Positions 18,463-26,165 of a DNA stretch of 35,092 nt are shown in pieces. A program made the position numbers and the translations under genes. The stretch comes from Pseudomonadota bacterium (GTDB lineage Bacteria; Pseudomonadota; Gammaproteobacteria; Burkholderiales; Burkholderiaceae_C), in assembly GCA_021825505.1 (NCBI GenBank), contig JAKAHP010000003.1, positions 1-35,092 of the forward strand, written 5' to 3'. How positions within the stretch are numbered: the stretch's first letter is position 1; every line of letters begins with the position of its first letter. The notes below the pieces were generated by a model. That model was not told the DNA's origin. It worked only from the letters and a program-made list of their open reading frames with translations, and did no database searches.

Positions 18463-19107
18463 ATGCCCGACGACCTCATCGCGCGCTTGCGCGACTTCCG
18501 CCAGCACGCGTTCCCCGGCTACGCCGACGCATTTCAGCAGTTGGTGGCCGACGGGCAGCATCCGTCGACCCTGTTCATCGGCTGTTCCGACTCGCGCGTG
18601 GTGCCGCACCTGCTGACCGGCGCGGCGCCCGGCGAGCTGTTCCTGGTGCGCAACGTCGGGGCCTTCGTGCCGCCGTTTCACGGCGACCACGGCCATCACG
18701 GCACCTCGGCGGCGATCGAGTTCGCGGTGCTGAACTTGCGCGTGCGCAACATCGTGGTGTGCGGCCACAGCCATTGCGGCGCGATTCGCGCGCTGTACGC
18801 GGATTCAAGCGACGAGGCGGTGAACCTCAACGCCTGGCTCGGCCTGGGGCGCGACGCACGGCTGCCGGTGCACGCACCCGATGCGGCCATGTTGCGGCGC
18901 ACCGAGCAGCGCTCGGTGGTGCTGCAACTCGAGCGCCTGCTCGACTACCCGATGGTGCGGCGCCGCGTCGACGCCGGCACGCTGACCCTGCATGGCTGGC
19001 ATTACATCATCGAGGACGGCGAAGTGCACACCTTCGACATCCGCGACGGCCGCTTCATTCCGGCCGCGCTGGCCGAGCACAGCGGCATCGGCCTGGCCCC
19101 GGTCTGA
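18463..19107 (+). CDS. Beta-class carbonic anhydrase
   Basis: A 214-residue beta carbonic anhydrase, which interconverts CO2 and bicarbonate using zinc. The zinc ligands are Cys41 (in IGCSDSRVVP), His102 and Cys105 (in CGHSHCGA), with the Asp43/Arg45 dyad of the family. Length is normal, and no signal peptide is seen, so it should act in the cytoplasm. It lies 113 bases after the third GGDEF-EAL gene and is convergent with a membrane cyclase gene. Its presence about 9 kb from cbbM fits a role in inorganic-carbon supply, but beta enzymes also have general metabolic roles. No strong Shine-Dalgarno precedes the ATG. Confidence 0.96.
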   Translation: MPDDLIARLRDFRQHAFPGYADAFQQLVADGQHPSTLFIGCSDSRVVPHLLTGAAPGELFLVRNVGAFVPPFHGDHGHHGTSAAIEFAVLNLRVRNIVVCGHSHCGAIRALYADSSDEAVNLNAWLGLGRDARLPVHAPDAAMLRRTEQRSVVLQLERLLDYPMVRRRVDAGTLTLHGWHYIIEDGEVHTFDIRDGRFIPAALAEHSGIGLAPV

Positions 19108-19180
19108 TCGCCCGCTGTCGCACAGTTTTACCTTGCGGAAACGGTTCGGCAACGTCGATGCGTTAGGCTAGCCGCCGCTC

Positions 19181-20374
19181 CTAGCTAGAGCACGTTTCTT
19201 GACCCGGCCGCGTGCCGGGTTCCTTTTGCTCGCTGCGCGCGTCGCGCCGACGCGCCTTGGCCTGGTACATGCGCGCATCGGCGCGCGCCAGCAGCGCCGC
19301 CCGGTCGTCGCCGTCGGCCGGGAAGCAGGCCATTCCCAGCGACATCCCGATGCGCGCCGCGCCGCCGTCGAGCGCGAAGGCGGCGTCGGCGACCTGTTCG
19401 ATGCGTGGCAGCAGCGCGGCCGCGGCGTCCGTCTGCGCGGCGACATCCTCGACGATCACCGCGAATTCGTCGCCACCGACCCGCGCCGGGCGCTCGTTGG
19501 CGCGCAGCACCGCGCGCAGGCGCTGGGCGAACTCGCGCAACACACGGTCGCCGCCGGCGTGGCCGTGACCGTCGTTGACGCCCTTGAAGCCGTCAAGGTC
19601 GATGAACACCACGGCCACCGCCGCCGCGCGGCGGCGTGCCCGGTGCAGCGCGGCGTCGAGGCGCTGCTCGAAGCCCATGCGATTGGCCAGCCCGGTCAGC
19701 GGGTCGGTCAGGCTGCTGCGGATGGCGTCGAGCCGCCATTGCGACTTGTCGCGCAGCATGGCGCGCATGCGCCGCGACACCAGCAGCAGGAAGCCGATGT
19801 AGACGAAGGTCAGCCAGCCGGCAGCGCGCAGCAGCGGATGGTGCGCAAGCAGCAATTGCGCGATCAAGGGCAGCAGCACCGGCAGCATGTAGCACAACGC
19901 GCCGATTGGAGCGGCCGCCAGCGCCGCCATCGCCGCGCTGGCGACGGCCAGCAGTACCGCGGTCAGGAACAGGCGCCACAGGTCGTCGTGCGCGAAGAAC
20001 CACAGCGGCAGCGGCGTCCAGGTCAGTCCGGCCAGCAGCGCCGCGCCGTGCAGGCGGCGCAGGCACGCGCGCGGCCTGGCGCACAGCGCGTCGCCGCGCA
20101 GCACCTGGCGCCAGATGGCCAATCGGGCACCGAACAGCGGTAGCGCGAACGCGATCCAGCCGGCGATGCGGGGCCACGCATAATAGCGCCGCAGCAGCGC
20201 AGCGCAGGCGGCCATCACGACCACGGTGGCGATGACCGCCGACGGGATCGAACGCAGGATCAGCTCGGCCTGCTCGCGTGCCAGCGCCGTCGCCGGAGTG
20301 TCGTCGGCCAGCGCCATGCGCAGGGTGGGGTCGAGCACCGCGTGCGCGCTCGCGGCTGGCGCTGGAACACTCAT
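19181..20374 (-). CDS. Membrane diguanylate cyclase (six-TM input, GGDEF)
   Basis: A 397-residue protein. About six hydrophobic segments lie in residues 35-210, followed by a GGDEF domain in the last third (ARVGGDEFAVIVED). The domain also shows the LTDPLTGLANR, FIDLDGFKGVND and GHAGGDRVL motifs, so it should convert two GTP to c-di-GMP. The I-site position reads RANE rather than RxxD, so product inhibition may be weak or absent. The membrane part shares a pattern (LRR...W..LPL.FF) with the proteins at 1-2665 and 13769-18349. The start ATG 20374 is preferred: a longer in-frame GTG at 20455 would fall inside a likely -10 box. No Shine-Dalgarno is obvious. Confidence 0.93.
   Translation of the reverse strand: MSVPAPAASAHAVLDPTLRMALADDTPATALAREQAELILRSIPSAVIATVVVMAACAALLRRYYAWPRIAGWIAFALPLFGARLAIWRQVLRGDALCARPRACLRRLHGAALLAGLTWTPLPLWFFAHDDLWRLFLTAVLLAVASAAMAALAAAPIGALCYMLPVLLPLIAQLLLAHHPLLRAAGWLTFVYIGFLLLVSRRMRAMLRDKSQWRLDAIRSSLTDPLTGLANRMGFEQRLDAALHRARRRAAAVAVVFIDLDGFKGVNDGHGHAGGDRVLREFAQRLRAVLRANERPARVGGDEFAVIVEDVAAQTDAAAALLPRIEQVADAAFALDGGAARIGMSLGMACFPADGDDRAALLARADARMYQAKARRRDARSEQKEPGTRPGQETCSS
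19202..19227 (+). terminator. Candidate Rho-independent terminator after carbonic anhydrase
   Basis: ACCCGGC (19202-19208) and GCCGGGT (19214-19220) form a 7-bp perfect stem with a 5-base loop, followed by TTCCTTTTG on the plus strand. It lies 95 bases after the carbonic anhydrase stop and inside the 3' end of the convergent cyclase gene. Confidence 0.5.
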
Positions 20375-20453
20375 CAGGGCGGTGTCGGTGGCGTCGGTCG
20401 GCTTCGGGGGCTTGCCGATGGGTCCCGAATGTGGAATTGGCAAATAACCGCCC

Positions 20454-20480
20454 ACTATACCCTATGCGGCTTACTGTCAA
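20454..20480 (-). promoter_or_regulatory. Sigma-70-like promoter for the membrane diguanylate cyclase
   Basis: Read on the minus strand, TTGACA (20475-20480) is a perfect -35 and TATAGT (20454-20459) a five-of-six -10. The spacer is only 15 bases, shorter than the optimal 17. Transcription would begin near 20447, leaving a leader of about 70 bases before the ATG at 20374. This supports the shorter start for the gene. Confidence 0.5.
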
Positions 20481-20533
20481 GCAGGCCTCGCGCGCCGTAT
20501 TGACAAGCGTCATGCGCCATAAGGCACAACAAA

Positions 20534-20545
20534 CTGTTGCAACAG
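20534..20545. repeat. 12-bp perfect palindrome CTGTTGCAACAG
   Basis: A complete palindrome in the AT-rich 280-base gap between the divergent cyclase and aerotaxis genes. It could be an operator for a dimeric regulator. No known consensus was matched. The rest of this gap holds the cyclase promoter and no gene. Confidence 0.35.
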
Positions 20546-20654
20546 AAACAAAAATGATGTTGCGCGACCGAAATGTTTTACGGTGCGCTTGGATTGACGG
20601 AGCCGATTGGCCCCCCTAGGATCGCCCGATCCAAAAAGGCGCGGGTGCCCTTTC

Positions 20655-22178
20655 ATGCGAAAAAATCTGCCGGTCATCGACAAGGAACGCGTTCTCAAGG
20701 ACGACGAATTCATCGTTTCGAAGACCGATCTGAAAGGGCGCATCACTTACTGCAACCACGCTTTCGTCGAGATCAGCGGGTTTTCCGAGAGTGAATTGCT
20801 GGGGCGTGCTCACAACATCGTGCGCCACCCCGATATGCCCCCCGCCGCGTTCGCCGATCTGTGGCGTGCGCTGCAGGCCGGCGAGCCCTGGCAGGGCATG
20901 GTCAAGAACCGCTGCAAGGACGGCAGCTTCTACTGGGTGCTGGCCAACGTCAACCCGATCTGGGAGGACGGCAAGAAGGTCGGCTACATGTCGCTGCGCA
21001 CGCGCCCGAGCCGCGCTCAGGTCGAGGCCGCCGAAGCCTACTACCGGCGCTTGCGCGAGCGTCCCGAGGGGGGCTGGACGGTGCGCGACGGTCGCCCCGC
21101 GCGCGCCGGCGTGGCCGGTGCGCTGGCGCGCCTGGCGGGCCTCGCGACGCGTCGGCCGATGCGCAGCCTGCTGCTCGCCGGATTGGTCTTGCTGCTGCTG
21201 CAGAACGCGCTGCTGCTGAACGCCGCGCTGGGGCATGAGCCGGCTTACGGCGGCACGGTCGCGACGGTGCTGGCCGAGCTCGTGCTGGTGGTGTTGATGG
21301 TGGGGCGCCTGCGCCGCGAGCGGCGTGAGCTGCAAGCGATCGAGCAGCAACTCTCGGCGATCGGCGCGGGAAATCTGACCGTCAACATCAACGAATACGT
21401 GCCGAGCCCGCTCGGGCGCATCGATTTCGCGGTCAGCGTGGCGGTCGGCAATACCGCGAGTGCGAATCACGAGGCCGAACATGCGCTGCAGCACATCGGC
21501 GGCGCGATCGCGCAGATCACGCAGACCGCGCACGCGCTGTCGGACAGCGCGGCCAAGCAGGCCGCGGCGGTCGACGCGGCGGCCTCGGCGCTCGAACAGT
21601 CGACAGCGTCGCTCAAGCACAGCTCGGACAACGCGCGCCAGACCGCGCAGGTCGCGCACGAGGTGGCGCAGCAGGCCCAGGCCGGCGGCGACGCGGTGCA
21701 GCGCACCGTGACCGATATGCACGCCATCGCCGAGCAGGTCGGCATCATCGACGAGATGGCCTATCAGACCAATATGCTGGCGCTGAACGCGGCCATCGAG
21801 GCCGCGCGCGCCGGCGAGCACGGGCTCGGTTTCGCGGTCGTGGCCACCGAAGTGCGCCATCTGGCCGAGCGTGCGCAACAGGCGTCGAAGGAAATCGGTG
21901 TGCTGGCCAAGGGCTCGGTCGGCAACGCCGAACAGGCCGGACAGATGCTCGGCACGATCGTCCCCGCGGTGGCACGCACCTCGTCCCTGGTGGAGGAAAT
22001 GCAGGCTTCCGCCGACGAGCAGTCGACCGGCATCCAGCAGCTCAACGACGCGGTCTCGCAGATCAACGCGATGACGCAAAGCAACGCGGCGTCGATCGAG
22101 GAACTGGCCGCCACCGCCACGCAGATTGGCCAGGCGCTGCGCCAGACCCAGGAGGCGGTCGCGCGGCGCTGGGCCTGA
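20655..22178 (+). CDS. Aer-like PAS methyl-accepting chemotaxis (aerotaxis) receptor
   Basis: A 507-residue chemoreceptor. It begins [11 protein letters not shown], typical of Aer-type proteins. Residues 10-125 are a PAS domain with the Aer signature [24 protein letters not shown] and YWVLANVNP, which binds FAD in E. coli Aer. Two hydrophobic segments (about 155-220) follow, then HAMP-like sequence and a signalling domain with the hairpin-tip motif [21 protein letters not shown] that contacts CheA/CheW. It likely reports redox or oxygen level to the flagellar motor. The start at 20655 is chosen by homology; an upstream in-frame start at 20607 adds 16 unconserved residues. It is divergent from the membrane cyclase and convergent with the LysR gene. 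Confidence 0.94.
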   Translation: MRKNLPVIDKERVLKDDEFIVSKTDLKGRITYCNHAFVEISGFSESELLGRAHNIVRHPDMPPAAFADLWRALQAGEPWQGMVKNRCKDGSFYWVLANVNPIWEDGKKVGYMSLRTRPSRAQVEAAEAYYRRLRERPEGGWTVRDGRPARAGVAGALARLAGLATRRPMRSLLLAGLVLLLLQNALLLNAALGHEPAYGGTVATVLAELVLVVLMVGRLRRERRELQAIEQQLSAIGAGNLTVNINEYVPSPLGRIDFAVSVAVGNTASANHEAEHALQHIGGAIAQITQTAHALSDSAAKQAAAVDAAASALEQSTASLKHSSDNARQTAQVAHEVAQQAQAGGDAVQRTVTDMHAIAEQVGIIDEMAYQTNMLALNAAIEAARAGEHGLGFAVVATEVRHLAERAQQASKEIGVLAKGSVGNAEQAGQMLGTIVPAVARTSSLVEEMQASADEQSTGIQQLNDAVSQINAMTQSNAASIEELAATATQIGQALRQTQEAVARRWA

Positions 22179-22196
22179 GCGCTGCGTCGGTACACG

Positions 22197-23102
22197 TCAA
22201 CGACCGTTGGCGGCCTCGCTGCCCAGCGCCTCGACCAGGAAGTCGATGAACACCCGCACCTTGCGCGGCAGCAGGCGCTGGCTCAGGTAGACCGCGTACA
22301 GATTCAGGTCGAAGGTGCGGTAGGACTCGAGAATCGGCACCAGGGTGCCGGCCCGCAACGCGTCCTCGACGATGAAGCGCGGCTGCAGGATGATGCCGGC
22401 GCCGCCGATCGCGAGCTCGCGCAGCAGCTCGCCGTTGCTCGAATGCACGGCAGGGCGTACCCGCACCTGTTCGCGCCGGCCGCTGGCGTCGGTGAACGGC
22501 CATTCGTCGCCGGCCCACAGGTAGCTGAAGCTCAGCGTGTCGTGCGCGGCCAGCTCGGCCGGCGTGCGCGGCGTTCCGCGTCGCTGCAGATAGCCCGGTG
22601 CGGCGCAGACGACGATGTCGAGCGCGACGATGCGGCGCGCCACCACGCCGGGATCGAGCCGGCTCGTGATGCGCAAGGCGACGTCGACGCCTTCGTGCGC
22701 CAGGTCGACCAGGCGATCGCTGAGGTCGACGTCCAGGCGCAACTGCGGATAGCGCTCGCGAAAGCGCGCCAGCACCGGCGCCAGGTGCGAGATGCCGTAG
22801 GACAGCGGCGCCGACAGCTTCAGCAGGCCGACGGGGTTGCGCGCGCCCTGGGCGGCGACCGCCTCGGCCTCGGCGACCTGCTCGAGGATGGCGCGGGCGC
22901 GCGCATGGAAGTCCTCGCCGGCGTCGGTCAAGGACATGCGCCGCGTGGTGCGGTTGAGCAGGCGCGCGCCGAGGTGGGCCTCGAGCGCGGCGACCTGGCG
23001 CGTGACCACGGCATTGGACAGGTCCAGCGCCTCCGCGGCGCGCGCGAAGCCGCCCGCGTCTACGACCTGAACGAATACCCGGGTTGCAGCCAGCAGATCC
23101 AT
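22197..23102 (-). CDS. LysR-family transcriptional regulator
   Basis: A 301-residue LysR-type regulator. Residues 1-60 are the winged helix-turn-helix (MDLLAATRVFVQVVDAGGF, then NAVVTRQVAALEAHLGARLLNRTTRRMSLT), and the rest is a periplasmic-binding-like effector domain. The gene starts 160 bases from, and divergent to, the NADP oxidoreductase/DoxX pair, the classic layout for a LysR regulator and its target. A T-N11-A dyad is present in the shared gap. The effector is unknown; related regulators beside oxidoreductase/DoxX genes often respond to quinones or other electrophiles, but this is inference. Confidence 0.95.
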   Translation of the reverse strand: MDLLAATRVFVQVVDAGGFARAAEALDLSNAVVTRQVAALEAHLGARLLNRTTRRMSLTDAGEDFHARARAILEQVAEAEAVAAQGARNPVGLLKLSAPLSYGISHLAPVLARFRERYPQLRLDVDLSDRLVDLAHEGVDVALRITSRLDPGVVARRIVALDIVVCAAPGYLQRRGTPRTPAELAAHDTLSFSYLWAGDEWPFTDASGRREQVRVRPAVHSSNGELLRELAIGGAGIILQPRFIVEDALRAGTLVPILESYRTFDLNLYAVYLSQRLLPRKVRVFIDFLVEALGSEAANGR

Positions 23103-23115
23103 CGTGACTCAAGTT

Positions 23116-23134
23116 TATTTCGTTTCGCGAAATA
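23116..23134. promoter_or_regulatory. Candidate LysR-type operator
   Basis: TATTTCG (23116-23122) and CGAAATA (23128-23134) are perfect inverted arms around five bases. The central TTCG...CGAA (23119-23131) fits the LysR T-N11-A rule. It lies just upstream of the LysR start codon, where autoregulation and control of the divergent operon are expected. Confidence 0.5.
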
Positions 23135-23262
23135 GTTCATTGCGAGGCAAGCCATTTTTTTGCTCTTCATGCGTGCCTACAGTGTCGTTCATGGCCCGGC
23201 CCGATCGCGCAACACCGCGCGACCGGGCCGGCAGATCGCAGCAACTCTCAAGGACATCGATC

Positions 23263-23886
23263 ATGAACGTCACCCTCCTCGGCACCGGCAACATGGGCAC
23301 GGCCTTCGCGCAACAACTGCACGCCGCCGGGCACAGCCTCAACATCCTCGGGCGCGACGCGGCGAAGACCCAGGCATTGGCCGAGCGCTTCGGCGCGAGT
23401 TCGCAGCGCCCGCTGGCCGCCGCCAGTGACGTCGTCGTGCTGGCCACCGGCTACGGCGACGCGGTGCAGGCGCTGCGTGACGCGGCGCTGCCCGACGGCG
23501 CCGTAGTGATCGACATCACCAACCCGCTGAGCGCCGACTACATGAGCCTGACGCTGGGGCATACCAGCTCGGCCGCCGAGCAGATCGCCGCCGCGTTCCC
23601 CGCGCTGCGCATCGTCAAGGCCTTCAACACGGTGTTCGCGCAACGCCTGGCCGCGGGTCCGCGCGTCAGCGCCACCGAGACCGTCCCGGTGTTCATTGCC
23701 GCCGACGCTGAAACCGCCCGGCAGCGCGCCGCGGAACTGGCGCGTTCGATGGGCTTCGACGTCATCGACGCCGGCCCGCTGCGCAACGCCCGCTACCTCG
23801 AGCCGCTGGCCGGGCTCAACATCTACCTCGGCTACGGCGCGGGCCTGGGCACCTCGATCGCACCGACCTGGCTGCGCCAGTCCTGA
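23263..23886 (+). CDS. F420-dependent-type NADP oxidoreductase family protein
   Basis: A 207-residue Rossmann-fold protein of the F420-dependent NADP reductase family. The N-terminus reads MNVTLLGTGNMGTAFAQQL, the glycine-rich nucleotide-binding loop. DITNPLSADYM and VKAFNTVFAQRL are other hallmarks of the family. Most bacteria lack F420, so the enzyme probably uses another acceptor; the substrate is unknown. The start at 23263 has AGGA (23251-23254) 8 bases upstream, whereas earlier in-frame sequence is non-coding leader. It is followed by doxX 27 bases later, likely one operon controlled by the divergent LysR protein. Confidence 0.92.
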   Translation: MNVTLLGTGNMGTAFAQQLHAAGHSLNILGRDAAKTQALAERFGASSQRPLAAASDVVVLATGYGDAVQALRDAALPDGAVVIDITNPLSADYMSLTLGHTSSAAEQIAAAFPALRIVKAFNTVFAQRLAAGPRVSATETVPVFIAADAETARQRAAELARSMGFDVIDAGPLRNARYLEPLAGLNIYLGYGAGLGTSIAPTWLRQS

Positions 23887-23913
23887 ACCACCGCCTCAAA
23901 CCCGGAGACCACC

Positions 23914-24324
23914 ATGATCCGCTCATCGACCGCACCCTACGGCATCGCGCTGCTGCGCGTCAGCCTGGGCATCCTGTTCCTCGCCCATGTCGGCCTGAAG
24001 GTGTTCGTGTTCACCGTGCCCGGCTTCGTCGGCTACTTCGCGTCGCTGCACCTGCCGGCGGTTCTGGCCTACGCGACGATCGCGCTGGAGTTGTTCGGCG
24101 GCATCGCGTTGATCCTCGGCATCTACGCGCCCTGGGTCGCGATTCCCCTGGCGCTGGAAATGCTCGGCACCATCGTCCTCGTGCATGGCGCGAATGGCTG
24201 GCTGTTCACCAACAAGGGCGGCGGCTGGGAGTACCCGGCATTCTGGGCCGTCGCGCTGGTCGTGCTGAGCCTGTCGGGTGACGGTGCGTTCGCGCTGCGC
24301 CGCGCCTCCGCGCAGGCGGCTTGA
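23914..24324 (+). CDS. DoxX-family membrane protein
   Basis: A 136-residue protein with four hydrophobic segments and the DoxX-family pattern LLRVSLGILFLAHVGLK near the start and ALELFGGIALILG in the middle. Such proteins are small inner-membrane components often linked to thiol or quinone redox. A good GGAGA Shine-Dalgarno lies 5 bases before the ATG. It follows the NADP oxidoreductase by 27 bases and is probably co-transcribed with it. The exact reaction is not known for this subgroup. Confidence 0.93.
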   Translation: MIRSSTAPYGIALLRVSLGILFLAHVGLKVFVFTVPGFVGYFASLHLPAVLAYATIALELFGGIALILGIYAPWVAIPLALEMLGTIVLVHGANGWLFTNKGGGWEYPAFWAVALVVLSLSGDGAFALRRASAQAA

Positions 24325-24373
24325 GCGCCAGCGCAGCTCGCTATGCTGTCGGCCTGCATCGAGGATGTCGACC

Positions 24374-25168
24374 GTGAGTGCATTCCCAACGCGTATCGTC
24401 TGCCTGACCGAAGAGCCGACCGAGGTGCTTTACGCCCTCGGTGAGCAGGCGCGCATCGTCGGCATCTCCGGCTTCACGGTGCGGCCGCCGCAGGCGCGGC
24501 GCGAGAAGCCGCGCGTGTCGGCGTTCACCAGCGCGAAGCTCGACGCCATCCTCGCGCTGCAACCCGACCTGGCGATCGGCTTCTCGGACATGCAGGCCGA
24601 CATCGCGCAGGCCCTGATCCGCGCCGGTGTCGAAGTCTGGATCAGCAATCACCGCAGCATCGAGCAGACGCTGGGCTACGTGCGCCGGCTCGGAGCGCTG
24701 GTCGGCGCGCCGGCGCGTGCCGACGCCTACGCCGAGGAACTCGAAGCCGGGCTGCGCGACATCGCGCAGGCCGCGGCCCGGCTGCCGCGCCGCCCGCGCG
24801 TCTATTTCGAGGAGTGGGATGCGCCACCGATTTCGGCGATACGCTGGGTCAGCGAGTTGATCGAGGTGGCCGGCGGCGACGACATCTTCCCGCAGCGCGC
24901 GAGCGCGTCGCTGGCGCGGCAGCGCATCGTCGAAGATCCGATGGACGTGGTGCGCGCCAATCCCGACATCATCATCGGCTCCTGGTGCGGCAAGAAGTTC
25001 CGTCCGGAGCAGGTCGCCGCGCGCCCGGGCTGGGACGCGATCGCCGCGGTGCGCGACGGCGCCATCCACGAGATCAAGTCGCCGCTGATCCTGCAGCCGG
25101 GTCCGGCCGCGCTGACCGACGGCGTGCGCGCGCTGCACCGCATCGTCGCCGCCTGGGCGACGCGCTGA
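24374..25168 (+). CDS. BtuF-like periplasmic-binding-fold (cobalamin-binding type) protein
   Basis: About 264 residues of the periplasmic-binding type 2 fold used by BtuF/iron-siderophore receptors. Recognisable parts are RIVCLTEEPTEVLYALG, VGISGFTVRPP, IIIGSWCGKKF and a C-terminal PGPAALTDGVRALHRIV. No signal peptide is visible, so unlike classic BtuF it may remain in the cytoplasm. No transport permease or ATPase gene is adjacent. GTG 24374 is preferred as start because GAGG lies 9 bases upstream; ATG 24365 is in frame but its GAGG is directly adjacent. Corrinoid binding is a family-based guess, and other ligands are possible. Confidence 0.88.
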   Translation: MSAFPTRIVCLTEEPTEVLYALGEQARIVGISGFTVRPPQARREKPRVSAFTSAKLDAILALQPDLAIGFSDMQADIAQALIRAGVEVWISNHRSIEQTLGYVRRLGALVGAPARADAYAEELEAGLRDIAQAAARLPRRPRVYFEEWDAPPISAIRWVSELIEVAGGDDIFPQRASASLARQRIVEDPMDVVRANPDIIIGSWCGKKFRPEQVAARPGWDAIAAVRDGAIHEIKSPLILQPGPAALTDGVRALHRIVAAWATR

Positions 25169-25177
25169 GTTGCATTC

Positions 25178-25193
25178 GCCGCGCGCTTGCGGC
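25178..25193. terminator. Short hairpin between convergent genes
   Basis: GCCGC (25178-25182) pairs with GCGGC (25189-25193) around a six-base loop, in the 35-base gap between the binding-protein and dehalogenase genes. No T-tract follows, and the stem is short. It may act as a bidirectional transcript end. Confidence 0.3.
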
Positions 25194-25203
25194 AGCGCCG
25201 CGT

Positions 25204-25893
25204 TCAGGGCGTGATCGGGGCCAGCAGCGGCGGCAGTTCGGCCAGGTTCGGGATCACGTGGTCGGGCTTGCCCGGCAGGCGTTCGGCGCGCTGCCCGTAG
25301 CGATTGCACCAGACCACGCGCATGCCGAAGTCCGACGCGGCAAACGCGTCCCAGCCGTTGGACGACTGGAACGAGATCTGCTCGCGCTCGAGCCCGAGCT
25401 GCTGCAATGCGTACTCGTACACCCGCGCATCGGTCTTGAACACCTGCACGGCCTCGGCCGACAGCACCGCGTCGAACAAACCCTGCAGCCCGGAGGCGCG
25501 CACCGCGGCATCGAGCATGGACGGGGTGCCGTTGGACAGGATCGCGGTACGGAAGCCGGCTGCGCGCAAGCGGCGCAAGGTCTCGGCAACCTCGGGAAAG
25601 GCCTGCAAGGTCTCGTACAAGCCCATCAGCTGCGCGCGCAGCGCAGGGCGTGCCAGGCCCAGGCTGTCGAGCGTGAAATCGAGCGCATCGCCGGTGACCT
25701 GCCAGAAATCGGCGTGCCGGCCTTGCAGCGAGCGCAGCCAGGTGTACTGGAGCTGCTTGTCGCGCCACAGGGTGGTGAGCGCCGCGCGCTGGTCGTCCGG
25801 GATGTCCGGGCAGCGTGCGGCGGCCGACGCGAAATCGAACACCGTGCCGTAGGCGTCGAACACACAGGCGCGAATTCCCTGCAGCGGTGTCAT
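25204..25893 (-). CDS. Haloacid dehalogenase type II (HAD superfamily hydrolase)
   Basis: A 229-residue HAD-fold enzyme matching L-2-haloacid dehalogenases, which hydrolyse 2-haloalkanoic acids with inversion. Motif I is CVFDAYGTVFD with the nucleophilic Asp and the Tyr-Gly-Thr typical of dehalogenases. Motif II is ILSNGTPSML, the motif III lysine is in VFKTD, and motif IV is SSNGWDAFAASDFG. Length is normal. The physiological substrate may not be halogenated, since this family is common in bacteria without known haloacid use. It lies alone, convergent with the BtuF-like gene and divergent from the Cache chemoreceptor. Confidence 0.94.
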   Translation of the reverse strand: MTPLQGIRACVFDAYGTVFDFASAAARCPDIPDDQRAALTTLWRDKQLQYTWLRSLQGRHADFWQVTGDALDFTLDSLGLARPALRAQLMGLYETLQAFPEVAETLRRLRAAGFRTAILSNGTPSMLDAAVRASGLQGLFDAVLSAEAVQVFKTDARVYEYALQQLGLEREQISFQSSNGWDAFAASDFGMRVVWCNRYGQRAERLPGKPDHVIPNLAELPPLLAPITP

Positions 25894-26082
25894 GGTGGCG
25901 TGCCTCGAATCGGATGGTGGCGCTGGATCGCGAAGCGCAGCCTGCTCACCGGCCTGGGGTAGGATAATGGAACGATAAGTTCATTTCAGCCGACGCCCAC
26001 TGCGTGAAATACGCACGAAATCGCCCGCGGCGAGCGCAGCGAACCATGGACTTCGGCGGCGGCGCCACCTAGATTGCAACTG

Positions 26083-26102
26083 CCGTCGATCCACGTCGAC
26101 GG
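26083..26102 (+). repeat. Hairpin-forming inverted repeat upstream of the chemoreceptor
   Basis: CCGTCGA (26083-26089) and TCGACGG (26096-26102) are perfect inverted arms around six bases, 64 bases before the chemoreceptor ATG. It may be an operator or leader hairpin. The gap 25894-26165 also contains TAGGATAAT (25960-25968), which resembles a -10 box without a matching -35. Confidence 0.35.
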
Positions 26103-26165
26103 TATGCGCCGGCGGTGCCCGCACCGGTCGTGCTCCTTCCTTCTCTGTGCCCGAAGCCGCTCGCC

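Noticed and set aside
20602-20607. GCCGAT upstream of the aerotaxis gene as a flagellar sigma-28 -10 element
   Set aside because: No TAAA-like -35 is found at the expected 15-base spacing.
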